Both the position numbers and the translations under genes were made by a program. Positions 1 through 11,515 of a stretch of 64,000 nucleotides of DNA are shown here, in pieces. Below the pieces are notes generated by a model that saw only the letters and a list, made by a program, of their open reading frames with translations, ran no database searches and had not been told where the DNA came from. Every line of letters starts with the position of its first letter. Within the stretch, counting starts at the first letter, position 1. The DNA is from Watersipora subatra. Its lineage: Eukaryota; Bryozoa; Gymnolaemata; Cheilostomatida; Watersiporidae. The stretch spans positions 57,248,010-57,312,009 of the forward strand of contig NC_088712.1 of assembly GCF_963576615.1 (NCBI RefSeq), written 5' to 3'.

Positions 1-258
1 AAATCTTTACTTTCTGATGAAATCTTTCAAAATTTGGTTTAACTCTTTAAGGATCCATTCCTACGTTATTTAAAAGTACTGGCTAACTACTTAGTAAGCT
101 TATAGCATTACATTGAGGTTTCCCATAAAAATTAAATATTTTGATTAATTTGCAAGTACAGTATTCAAGAAAGAGTTAATTTGATTCAATCTTAATTTAC
201 TTAATATTCATGCAGTATGTATAACAAAAACACCACAAAAATAATAAAACAGTCATAC

Positions 259-329
259 CTTGTCGGGTCGTTCTCATCCTAGCTTGCATTCCTCTCACTT
301 CTCCCCCTTCATTTGTGCTGCTTCCGATT
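259..329 (-). CDS. Possible internal exon (weak)
   Basis: A locally GC-rich 71-nt stretch open in one minus frame (GSSTNEGGEVRGMQARMRTT) between a possible acceptor (TTGCTGAAG) and donor GTATGA. Its phase does not follow directly from 5910-6038, so another exon would be needed between. It could be chance. Confidence 0.3.
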
Positions 330-918
330 CTTCAGCAACAATTAGAGCAAATATTAACAGTTTCCTAACTTATCAAGGACAACGAATAAATTATATATTA
401 TACAATATATTATATAAAGTATATAACATATATGTTGTATAACATATAATATATTATATAGTAGGTATATTATGTTAAATAATATATTATATAATGTGTA
501 TAATATACAGGTTGTATAACATATAATATATTATATAATATATATTATATATTATATAATATATTATATAATATATATTATATAAAACTATTCTATCAGC
601 TGCATGTTAGAGTAAGAAGTGATACATTGACAGAGCTTAATGCTTCCTCAATTGTGAGTCCATAACTCCTAAAACAACAAACACTTAAAAAAGTCTGGTT
701 GGCGCATCTAGGTAAACTGTTCATTCATTCACCTCATTTGAATTTGAAAAAAGACAGTCAAAGTCTTTTACTAAAGGAATTTTTGTGACTTGGCAAAACA
801 AATATTTATGTATGCGCAAGGAGATGTTATTTTAAATGATTGTTGTTTAAAAGGAAAAGTTTACTAAATGAAACTCAATAATAACTAACTTTCGTAGGCA
901 AAAATTAACTAGTTATGT
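330..918. other. No gene seen
   Basis: AT-palindromic repeat followed by unremarkable AT-rich DNA up to MITE A1. Confidence 0.5.
439..590. repeat. TATAATA-type AT-only palindromic repeat
   Basis: Runs of ATATAATATATTATATAAT, almost no G or C, self-complementary throughout. Confidence 0.8.
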
Positions 919-1366
919 TTAAAGATGGACTTGAACAAAATTTTTTTTAGTAGACTTTGTCACAAAATATTGACATATCTTTAGCATTTGCAACTGTTTT
1001 GCAAGTTTGAGGTGATCTGACTGCCAGGATGTTTTGAGATAAAAATCGACCAATCTCAATTGCGGTTAAAATGCTCAGAAGAAAAAGATGTGCTGAAATG
1101 GCATCACTAGTTGATATCGGCTATGATGCCTTCAAGTTGCAGTGTTACATGTTTATATCAGTTGATCTCATTGCAACTATAAAAGTCACAATCACACTTT
1201 CGTTTGATCTGAGCATTTTCACGTCAATCAAGTTTTGTCAATTTTAATCTTGAAACATCCTGGCAGTCAGATGACTTCAAACATAAAAAAAATCGCAAGT
1301 GATAGAAAAATACCGATTCTTTCTAACAGAATCTATTAAAATTTTCTTGCGCAAGTTAATCTTTAA
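919..1366. mobile_element. Family A fold-back MITE, copy A1
   Basis: Bounded by TTAAAGATGGACTTG and AAGTTAATCTTTAA. Long inverted arms of about 150 bp contain the hallmark GGTGATCTGACTGCCAGGAT and its reverse complement. No coding capacity. Confidence 0.85.
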
Positions 1367-1551
1367 AAGCATGACATGATTCCACTGGTAAGTATATTCA
1401 CTCTTCTCAAATGATTTCATCAATTTGCTAAGTTTAGTAAATTCATAAAACTGTCATCAACTAACATTATGATTCTATTAGATGGTGAAACATTCTCTGT
1501 GGCAACACTGTGCTCATTTCTTTAAATACACTACTCAGGTTGTCAAGAAAT

Positions 1552-2439
1552 TTAAAGATTGATTTGCAACAAAATTCACATTACAGTTATTTGGTATCAA
1601 AAGATTCACCATGTCTTACTCTGATGTGTTGTAGGTGCAAAATATATGGGAATGGGATTACAAGCTCTTAAAAGCTAAAAAAGCGAACAGTTAATCGCAG
1701 CCACACGAGACCCCCGTAGTTTGGATTCGCTTTCCAAAACGGCTCAAATGGGACGTAGTTGTTACAGGATGGTTTCTGTTTACACTTTCATGCAACCTCA
1801 TTTGTCAAAATATTTTCACAAATATACTTCACGCATTGAATAAAACCATGTCTATTGTTCTTACGTGTCTGTTTTATCGTCATTGTAATGCTGTCACTTT
1901 TAGCAATGATATCTTATAACTTACCGTAAAAAATCGTTAAAATTTTTTGCCTTACTTCGAAGGAGTACATATAATTGTCTGATAATAATGACAAACCTGT
2001 TGGTTACCTGTGATAATCGAAAAGTGCTGCAAAAATTATTTGCGAAGTATTGGGTCACATGGTCAGATTACGACTTGACGATTGAATAATGCCGAAACAA
2101 AACTTTAAAGTAGCGAGCATCTATATTTGATACGTGGTCTTCGGTAAAACCCGAAGTGTTTGTCATAAACTAGTGCTACGATAAGTTTTATATTGAGCTT
2201 TTTATTGGCCTTTCAATTCATGTGAGAACATCACGTGACAAGACGATAACCAAACTGCAATGACTACGTCAGAGAAATAAACAGGTTCCAATCTACGGCG
2301 GCTTTTCGTTTTTGAGCTCTTAAAAGCTTGTAATCTCATTTCCACATATTTGGCATCTACAACAAAACAGAGTAAGACATGGTGAGTCTTTTGATACCAA
2401 ATAACTGTAATGTGAATTTTGTTGTAAGTCAACCTTTAA
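1552..2439. mobile_element. Family B long-TIR element, copy B1
   Basis: About 890 bp, from TTAAAGATTGATTTGCAACA to GTAAGTCAACCTTTAA. The arms (about 150-190 bp) include ATTCACATTACAGTTATTTG, a block around ACCATGTCTTACTCTG, and AGCTCTTAAAAGCT. No open frame of transposase size. Confidence 0.85.
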
Positions 2440-3016
2440 GGCGAAACGATAATATAGCCTGTGAATCTAATGCTGTTAGATTTTAAGTTCATAAATTATG
2501 ACTAAACGCTGATTAACTCTCTAAAAAGGAAATGTGACTGTTGAAAGAAGTTAAAACTGGTTATGAGGGAAAATGCTTTTATCTAATTTAAAAGGAAATG
2601 CAAAGATCAAAACTAGCCATAGCGAAGTAGAGTTGTGCATAGTGAGTCCTAGAAATGGCTCGTCCAAAATACAATGAGGTCAAGTGGTATGTGAATTGCT
2701 ATGTGTTTAAACAATTCTTATCTACCGAAATATGCATGGAACTTCTTTAAAAGATCCTTGAAAAATAAGATCTTTAAAATGTGATGCATTGAATGATGAA
2801 TAACCTCCTGGGCATTTTTGATGGCAACCAATTGCCGGATAATTGAGTTTTTATGGGTTCACAACTGAAAAGATGGTAAGAAACATTAATAGCAGGAAAC
2901 TGTATCACTACTAGACTTAAGATTGTCTAACGCCTTGATAGCCTGTCAGTGAGATGCTTTCTGAAATTATAGTTGTAGAGCAACACAGGGAAGTGTTTAT
3001 CTACAGAACTATTTGC

Positions 3017-3448
3017 TTACAGATGAGCTTAGACCAAATTTTAGTAAATTCTATCAAAAAGTGTTTGAAAGAAATTTGAGGTTATCTGACTGCCAGGATG
3101 TTTCATAATTAAAATCGCCAAAACTTGACCTCGGTTAAGACGTTCAGAAGAAAAAGACAGGTCGAAATAATGTCATGAGTTGCTATCATTGCTATAGTTG
3201 ATATCAGCTATTGCTTTCAAGTTGCACTGTTGTGCGTCTTCATTATTTTGGTCTCTTCGCAATTATAGAAGTCATAATTGTACTTTTGCTTGATCTGAGC
3301 ATTTTAACCACGATCAAGTTTTGTTGATTTTAATCTTGAAGTATCTTGGCCATCAAAGCACCTCAAACATAAAAAACAATCAAAAATGATAGAAAATGCT
3401 GACGCTTTCTGATAAAATCTACTATAATCTTGGTAAGTTCATCTTTAA
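3017..3448. mobile_element. Family A fold-back MITE, copy A2
   Basis: Same arms as A1 (GACTGCCAGGATGTTTCA on the left, AAGTTCATCTTTAA at the right end); left terminus slightly decayed (TTACAGATGAGCTT). Confidence 0.83.
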
Positions 3449-4387
3449 GCTATATCAAGAATACTTTTGTTACTCACTATTGTTATTACTAGCACCCTTA
3501 CCATGCTTACTAGCAATATAATTGCTTATCATTAAACATTACCTGTACAGTATATGCAAGCTGACTTGATTTGGAGCAAGCTAAACAAGCGCTAACTTAC
3601 CTTCGGACATTGATCTTATTATAGCAAAGATTTAGACTAGCTTAAGTTACTCAAATTGATTGGGTAATAAGATTTAGACAAAGGCAGCTACATTACCTGC
3701 CACTTTTACAAGCTATTTTCAATCTTGAATAATAGTGTAGCATATACCCGGGCCACGCCAGGCATTCAACTAGTATAGATATACAAGATCAAGCGTGACT
3801 ATGCATTGCTATAATGAGAACCGCTAATGCAATTTCCAGGAATTGTTCATTTTGAGCAATCCATCTTGGCTAAAGGAAGCTATGCATGTGTTGCTCTACT
3901 ATCACTGCGTACAAGGATATTGTCACTCATATTGCCATAAAAATGACCAGTACTAGAGAAGATAATAGAACAATTGTTAGCATTTAATAGCTAATTCCTA
4001 GTTCTGCAAAGCCAATATTTAGGAACTTTAATGCTTTGCAGTTACATTCGGACAAAAATATCTATCGCCTCCAGAGTTTTAAGATAAGTGTAAAACCATA
4101 TACTACTTATCTTAATGATATGCTGAATTTATGAGTAAAAAGGACTCAGTTAACTAAAAATACAGAACGGCTGCAATGCAAAAATTAGAATAAAAGGTGC
4201 TTAGATGTCAAAATACAAGAGATAATGGAGGCTGGTTGAGGCAATGACAGCTGTTGATAGTTAATGTTATTTTTAAGCTAGATGTAGTTACTAATCTACC
4301 CTTGCAAGATGCGTTATTCTACTTATGTTTGTTATACTTGTACATTGCTTTGCCAATGTTTTATATAACTTAAATATTAAAGTTTTT

Positions 4388-4655
4388 TAATATGTAAGTT
4401 TTAAAACTAAAATCCACAAAATTTGATCCCAGTTAAAATGCTCATAAAAATTGCTCATAGTTCGTGTACCCAAAGTTCCCACAAATGACGTCAATAGCTG
4501 TTTCATTTTTACTGCAAACAAGGTTTTTTGAATTTTAAACTTGATCCATATTAGCAGTCAGGGTAGTTAAAACAACAACAAAAAACTCCAAATGATTTGA
4601 AATATCTATGCTTTCTGATAAAATATAATAGAATTTGATATGATCACATCTTTAA
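4388..4655. mobile_element. Family A MITE, internally shortened copy A3
   Basis: Contains the arm core (AAAATTTGATCCCAGTTAAA, ATGCTCA) and ends GATCACATCTTTAA. The left end is diverged, and the GACTGCCAGG box is missing on the left. Carries the palindrome TGACGTCA at 4486. Confidence 0.6.
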
Positions 4656-4939
4656 GTAATGGCGAACAGGCAGAGACATTACACCTGCAGTGTAGCTAAA
4701 GGCCTATGACGTTAAATCTGATCACATCAACTAGAATATAGAAGTATTTCTCCAGCTTAATGAGTAAGTTAATCCATAAGTACCAAAGAAGGTGTCCATT
4801 AATCCAAAGATGTTAAGCACCTTGACATTAGCTGGGTCACTATAAATTAGCATCCTTTCAGCAAATCAAAGACTGTCTTTTGCATTCACATCAAGCTTCG
4901 CATAAGAAGTCTAACTGAGCTGCTGAACATCTATATATA

Positions 4940-5035
4940 AATCTACCCCTACACCTACATCTACATCTAAAACTACACCTTCATTTGCATCTACAATGTA
5001 CACCTACATCTACACCTACATCTACACGAACATGA
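4940..5035. repeat. CTACAY hexamer-like microsatellite
   Basis: Imperfect repeats of CTACATCTACACC in the plus strand. Confidence 0.75.
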
Positions 5036-5344
5036 ATGACTGTCTTATTGTTTATATTTTATCACTGACTTCCATGCAGCTCTGTTTTTTGCTTTCTCTT
5101 GTCATCTGTTTATGTTTAGTTTCCTCAACTTCATGTTACGCTAGCAGTTGCATGTTGGCGTTCATTTCATGTTAATAATGTTAATTTATGCACTCTCTGT
5201 TACTACAACCTTCAATTCACCATCCTGACCTGACCTGACCTTTCAGCAATACTATTAAATTACCAACATGAAAAACAAATATTTTCAACTCACTCAATAA
5301 TTTTGGATCTATGTCTTTTACATTTTTTCCTTTCAACATGTGCT

Positions 5345-5455
5345 TTATGTACATACGTACATACATACGTACATACATGCAAGCGTACACATGTACAGTA
5401 CATACGTATGTATGAACATACATACATATACGTTTGTATGTGCATACATACTATA
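5345..5455. repeat. GTACATAC microsatellite
   Basis: Imperfect (GTACATAC) and (CATA) units. The small open frames across it on both strands are by-products. Confidence 0.8.
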
Positions 5456-5909
5456 ACTTGGCAGCTTGGTCGGATGCTACACCTTTAGTATTAAAATGAT
5501 TCTCAGATCTAACAAATAGTTTTTATATATTTCTATTCTATTATTAATGCTCCTCAATACATTCAGCAAAGACTTATTGTATTGCTCACTTTTTATATTT
5601 AAAACATTTATTTTCAAGTTGTTTTTTATTTTTCAAAGCATGTCAGTTTTGTATTAATTTATTATCTAGCACCCAATAGAATACCATTTTAATTTTATTA
5701 ATTACAAGGGTGAATTAAGTAAAATCAAGTAACTTGGCATTATTATTGCTTGTAATAATGACAACTTAATAGTAGTCCTATTTGGTTATTTTATCTTCCA
5801 TTGTATATCTGTTTTTATAATTACCATAGCTTTGAAAATTTTCTTCACACCATTTCACTTTTTTATTCTTAATTCTAGTACCTTATTTCTATGTACGTCT
5901 GATACTTAC

Positions 5910-6038
5910 TGGCTAGCAAGTTGTTCATTAGCGATAGCACCAAGGTTGGAAAGTGAGTGTCTCGAATCATCTGGTCTGCTGGCCTGAAGCAGCTTGCTAT
6001 GAGTGCTGCCAGAGTTTCTGTTGGAGTTGGTTTGAGCC
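5910..6038 (-). CDS. Internal exon of an unrecognised gene
   Basis: 129 nt between a strong acceptor (TTTTTTTTCAG) and a perfect donor (GTAAGT), open throughout, phase 1 on both sides. It encodes LKPTPTETLAALIASCF, then PADQMIRDTHFPTLVLSLMN and NLLA. It is helix-rich and coding in texture, unlike its AT-rich surroundings. Family not recognised. No partner exon is certain; 259-329 on the same strand is a weak candidate. Confidence 0.6.
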
Positions 6039-6314
6039 CTGAAAAAAACATACAGATCAACGTTTAGCTAAAGTAGTTGAAAGGTCAACCTAGGAAGTTT
6101 CTGCTCGTGTTCTGGTATACACTAAAAGTTTAGTTGTGCTCCAAATAGTTGTAGGATCATCTAATTAGTTTCCAGTCAGAACTAAATTCAGGTTGTTGAG
6201 GTATATCAGTTGGTGCATATGCTAATGTGTTTCTTAAAAGCTAAAAGAGAAACAGTTTCATATGAGTAGCATAGAATTAATAGAAAATTTTGACATCTAA
6301 CAGTAGTCTATAAA

Positions 6315-6741
6315 ACCATAGATAAAAATGAGCTCACATAAGTTTGTAGTAGATTTTATCCAAGATTATCAGTATTATTCTATTATTTAGCAATATTTTT
6401 GATGTTGAAGGTGATCTGACTGCCAGGATGTTTTAAAACTAAAAATGATAAAACTTGATTGCATTTAAAGTGATCAGGTTTAAACAAAAGAGTGATTGTG
6501 ATATTCATAGTTGCACCTCGGCACATAGACTGACAGAATAGCGACAGGCAACTATAACTAGTGCTGCCATTTTGGCATGTATTTTACTTCTGAAAATTTA
6601 TACTGCAATAAGGTTTTGTGGATTTTAAGCTTAAAACATCCTGGCAGTAGGATCACCTAAAAAAATCGCAAGTGACAAAAAATACCAATAATTTCTGATA
6701 CAGTTTACTAAAATTTTGTGTAGGCCTAAGTTCATCTTTAA
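6315..6741. mobile_element. Family A fold-back MITE, copy A4
   Basis: GGTGATCTGACTGCCAGGAT near the left and CATCCTGGCAGTAGGATCAC near the right, ending AAGTTCATCTTTAA. Confidence 0.8.
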
Positions 6742-7385
6742 ACGCAAAATAGATTATTTTTAACTGAACTACCAGTTTAATACAATACTGACTCAGGCGT
6801 AAAATATCAATATTGTTGTGTAACTAGCTGTACTGCCTGAGTAATAAAAAAGTCTTCGCACAAAAAATTTATTTGTGTATTAACATATAGGGCCTATATA
6901 TATAACAACATTTGCCTATCTAACTTTTAACTACATATCATGAGAAAAGTGCTTTGTGCAGTTGAAATAAATTAAGAGAGAAAATAAAAACCACTGTAAA
7001 GGTTTTCAAACTTTGTCAAACAACTGCAACTTTCAAATTTCATATCATGAGAAAAATGTTTTGTGCAGGTCAAATAAATTAAAAAAATAAAACAGCTATA
7101 AAAAGGTTTAGATGTAAATGCGAAATAATTATCAAGTGATAGCTAAATTAAGCATGTTTTGCTACATTTACAATAAAAAATGATTTGGTAATGATACAAT
7201 TAATATGAACTGAAAAACCAAAATAAAAATCCTGAATATGTCGAAATAATAATAACCATTCGTGCATAGAAGTGTGTATAAAAATGTTTCTGTTCCACCA
7301 GAAACTATCCATCAAACTTTGAATACAATGATACTGGTACCTTTCAACATTAGTACAAGTGTAAAAATGAGATATCGGACTGGTT

Positions 7386-7730
7386 TTGTCTGACCAAAAA
7401 GAAAGAGAATGTAGACGCTCTCCTTACTACGATAATACAATTGTCCAGACGCAAAGAATCGGCCTTGACCAAGATGTAGCAATTGAACCATACGAAAAAC
7501 TGGAAATAGAAGTTCAAGAAAACACCCAAAAGTGTTTCATAGAGTTAATAGAATCCATAGAAGTTCAAATAATACGTCGTTTAGTGTATGCATACGCCAT
7601 ACGGGGTACGATGTCTTTGATGAATATGCCTGCATTATTCAGTTGTCGAGCAAGTGGAAAAAAGCTTGTGGTTGCAATCTCTGTGAGTTCAAATTCATCA
7701 GAATATGGAATTTTAATTCCAAGACTTTAA
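7386..7730 (+). other. Open frame of uncertain status, no recognised family
   Basis: A 114-codon open frame with acidic, coding-like composition (LDQDVAIEPYEKLEIEVQEN) in otherwise AT-rich DNA. A second frame is also open over part of it. It could be an exon or the relic of a mobile element. No splice sites or family support a gene call. Confidence 0.22.
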
Positions 7731-8009
7731 TAGCTATAGCTAGAAACACTGAAAGACAGACAGATGCCAGACAGACAACAGAAAGATGACAAGCGCCAAA
7801 TTTTAAGAAATATATTTTGTGTAATATGTAATTATATTAACTGTTAGTAACTGCGTAGACATGTACAGCATCTATTTTTGCAGTATTTTCTATTAATATT
7901 TCGTTGTACTAATTTTGTAATTTAAATACAATGTTCGTGCAACTTTATGCAGGTGGGGGACTCTAGCAGCCACAAGTACATCTTAAATCATTACTGCAAT
8001 AATAGTTAG

Positions 8010-8253
8010 GTTTGTCTGTCGGATAGAGGGACGGATGAACTTGCCTGTTCATCTGCCTGTCTGAAACCATGTAAGAGCATTGGAGAAAAAATGCATCACA
8101 GGGGAATTGAACTAAAAGAATTGGATTCCCAGCCAAGCACTCTGCAAACTGCACTCTTCAACCACTTTACTGCAGTAAGGAATAATCGTGCACACAATTA
8201 TTACACCTGATGATCTGCCATGGGCACATGAGACTGTCAGGGTACTAGTAGTT
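8010..8253 (-). mobile_element. SINE-like copy, minus orientation
   Basis: Shares the family pattern: a CTAGTA...GACAGTCTCATG start, an ATCATCAGGTGTAATAATTGTGTG block, a tRNA-like middle (AGTGGTTGAAGAGTGC, CTGGGAATCC) and a GACAGGCAGATG-type tail. Confidence 0.55.
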
Positions 8254-9830
8254 ATAAAGAAGAAGTGCCTCCACCAATCATATAGGATTCAGTCACTGAT
8301 GAGTCTTTCACTTGGTGGCTAATACTGCCTAACATTTTACTGGGCGGGCTAGATTTTCATCACACTGCATATTTCACTAATCCCAAATTTATTGCATTCC
8401 AAAAATTTAAGAAAACTCACTTCACATGAAGGCAGAATTCAAATCCCCTGAGCATACCAACTTTCTCTGCCAACTGATCCCTATGTCAAGATATACGAGA
8501 CTGCTGTGCGCAATAGAAGATTGATTGAAATGTTGGCGAACGTGTCAAGTTCTCTTCCCCTATATAGCTGTCATATCATTCATTTAAGGTTGGAAGACCT
8601 AATTTATTCATGATTGGCAACAGGCTAATAATGAATAATGATAAAATTGTGAAAGGTATTTGGACAAATCTGTTAGAGACTTTTATATAGAAATAATAAT
8701 AAGTGGAAGTTGTTAATTACGTTTCACATAAAGGAAATTCTTGCATTAAATGCATGTCAAGTCTGTCCTCAAGTGAATGTGGCATTTACTGCTTAAAGTT
8801 TATGATGACATAGTTAATCAATTTCAAAGGGAAACTCAATCCAGTGTGCTAACTAGTCATTTATTCTTCAATTTTTACCTTACAAACCAACTTTGGTTAA
8901 AGTTAGGGGGATAGATAGCTTTTAATTACAACGCATTTAGGGGGTTGAATAGCCCAAGAGCAAACTCAATTAGGGTTTTAAATAGCTTTTGAGTACAAGT
9001 AAATTAGGAATAAGATAGATAGCCTTAGAGAAAACTCAGTTAGAGGGTAAGATCAATAGCCTTAGAGTGTGTTTTTCTATACTTTAACTTAATTCCCTGT
9101 ACTTCGTACAAACATGTATGTCAAAATTTTGTACAAAACAAGCTGTGTTTATATTTATATACGATACATTTCAGTTGTCTTCTCTTTGCAACAATTGAAA
9201 AAGTTTCCTAAACTCTAAACTATAAAGGAAACAGTAATAAACTTTAACAGAGGTTTAAACTATTACTACAATGATGTGGTTCATAGCGATAGAGTTCACT
9301 TGAAACTGTAATCTTTAAGTCAGCTCCGAAACAAAGAGAACTCATTAAAGATAAACTTAAAACTAGTGATTGGTTTAAGAAGTTATATGTTAGTGCAATA
9401 GTGACGATGCATAGTGCTGACAACAAGATCTAAAACACCCTATTGATTAGTATAAGTGAAATAGGTTTTGAAGGAATATAGGTTAGCGAGGAAGCAATAA
9501 TAGCATATGCGTTGAAAGAAAACCCAGTTTAGAGAATAACAAGGATGGCTATCTAGGAGTCAATTTATTTCCTGCACCACTCCTATCATGTATTAAAAAT
9601 GAGCTCTGGAACAAGTCATTGGTTCCGCTGATGAAAACAAGACAAGTTGCCAAAACCCTAAAATGATTCACATGTTTTGGAAGAAGAAATGTTAATTAAT
9701 ATAACTGTGGCACTATATTTTTCACTTCTAACATGTGTCAAGAATCAGCTCAAATGAGTCTCAAACGAGTTCTATTTCCTTGATGGGAATCACAGCTAGC
9801 AAGACTGGAAGTTTACTATGAGTGCAGATA

Positions 9831-10112
9831 TGTGTGTATGCTAGCCTACCATTGGTCAGAAATTGTGTATGCCAGCCTACCATTGGTCAGAAATGGTGTA
9901 TGCCAGCATACCATTGGTCAGAAATTGTGTATACCAGCCTACCATTGGTCAGAAATTGTGTATGCCAGCCTACCATTGGTCAGAAATTGTGTATACCAGC
10001 CTACCATTGGTCAGAAATTGTGTTTACCAGCCTACCATTGGTCACAATTTGTGTATGCCAGCCTACCAATTGTCAGAAGTTGTGTATGCCAGCCTACCAT
10101 TGGTCAGAAATT
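9831..10112. repeat. 31-bp minisatellite, about 9 copies
   Basis: Unit GTGTATGCCAGCCTACCATT followed by GGTCAGAAATT, 31 bp, with few substitutions. Each unit holds CCATTGG, so an inverted CCAAT core recurs every 31 bp. 31 is not a multiple of 3, so all three plus frames cycle through the same peptides; these are not proteins. Confidence 0.93.
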
Positions 10113-11478
10113 GTCAAGATTTTGTTCGGTTGATAGATTTAATGTCTGGCCAACTACAAATGTGTTGAAAAATTAGCTAGGCTGCAGGTTGAACCTGTTC
10201 CGCTGTATAATCACGTCGATCGATCATAGCAAATCGAGACTGTAGTTTCACTTTCTAAAGTAGAACAAGGTTGCTTTCACTTTAATCGTGAATATAATTT
10301 CTTTCTTGGTGTAATTATACTAAACTCGACTTGCTAGCATTAATCAACTAAAGCCATACATTAAAAGGAGTGAAAATTTTGTAAAGTGGGATCATAGAGC
10401 TAGTACTTGGGATTTAACTCATAGATAAAGTACTAACCCTCTAAGTAAGAAGATTAAGGTAATATGATGTTGAATGCAGCTGCCCAGGTGAAGCTGCCAT
10501 AAAGCAAGCGTATCTAGCAAAACTAGGTATGTAGTTGAACTAAAATTGTTGCTCTGACCTAATAAGTAGCAGTCAATGTCATGTAGCTTAAAATGCAAAG
10601 AAATTAATAAAATAAGAAGTCTCTTCAAGCGAAACCATAAATGGAACCATTTACTAGTCATGCCAGGCTGCACAGGTTGCTCAACAATAACTTCAAATAA
10701 ATATTTGATACTATTTATGATGTAGTCAAATAAATGTTTCAAATAAAGTGAAAAGCAAGAAAATTTTAGAAATTTTTTTAAACAAATGAATGTTTCAACA
10801 CCTTAAGAGACTAAAGGAACTCATCTCAAATGCGTTTCTCTTGTTGTATAGGCAGTTGAGCTGTCTCAGTCATAAGCCAAATTGATAATTTTTCTGACTA
10901 GTACAAATATCCTTTTAGTGTCTGAACATTGTTGAAATTTTTTAAATGAACAATCTTAGATCAATAGCTCTATCAAAAAATTGATAATTAAGAAGTTATC
11001 TAGTCCTTAAGACAGCCACATATCCACATATCAGTTATTTGAAAAACTTGGATTTTTTTATCATGTCGTAAACTAGACTATGAATATAGTTTTCATTTTT
11101 GACCAATTTTTGGAAATTTGACTTAGGAATAGTTATGAAATTCAAATGAATATCTATTTCTAAGAATCAAATTGAACAGTTTTCTGAATTATAACACAGA
11201 ATGCCAACAGCCTGTCATTGGCATGAACCAGTAATTTAAGACAAACCAAAGGCACTTCAACAAGTCTTCAAGTCACGTGCTGAAAACTATCAGCTTCTTT
11301 CCATAGCCTAAACTGTAACTCATTGTAAACCTTAATACGCCTCTGCGTCATTTATCTGTCTGTGAATTTGTCTGTCCGCTTTCCAGTTTTGTTTGGCTGA
11401 CTACCGGTCTGTTGGCTCACAAAGCACTCGAGTTTAAAAAAAAACTTTCTAACCATTTCAAAGTTACACGCTGTAAGG

Positions 11479-11515
11479 TAAGTAAGATAAGTAAAGTAAG
11501 TAGGTAAGTAGATAA
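11479..11515. repeat. TAAGTA microsatellite
   Basis: Short imperfect (AAGTA/GTAAG) run. Confidence 0.65.

Noticed and set aside
9822..10176. Three parallel open frames with YHWSEI-type repeats
   Set aside because: A 31-bp repeat cycles the same peptides through all frames. It is a minisatellite, and there are no unique spacers, so it is not CRISPR either.
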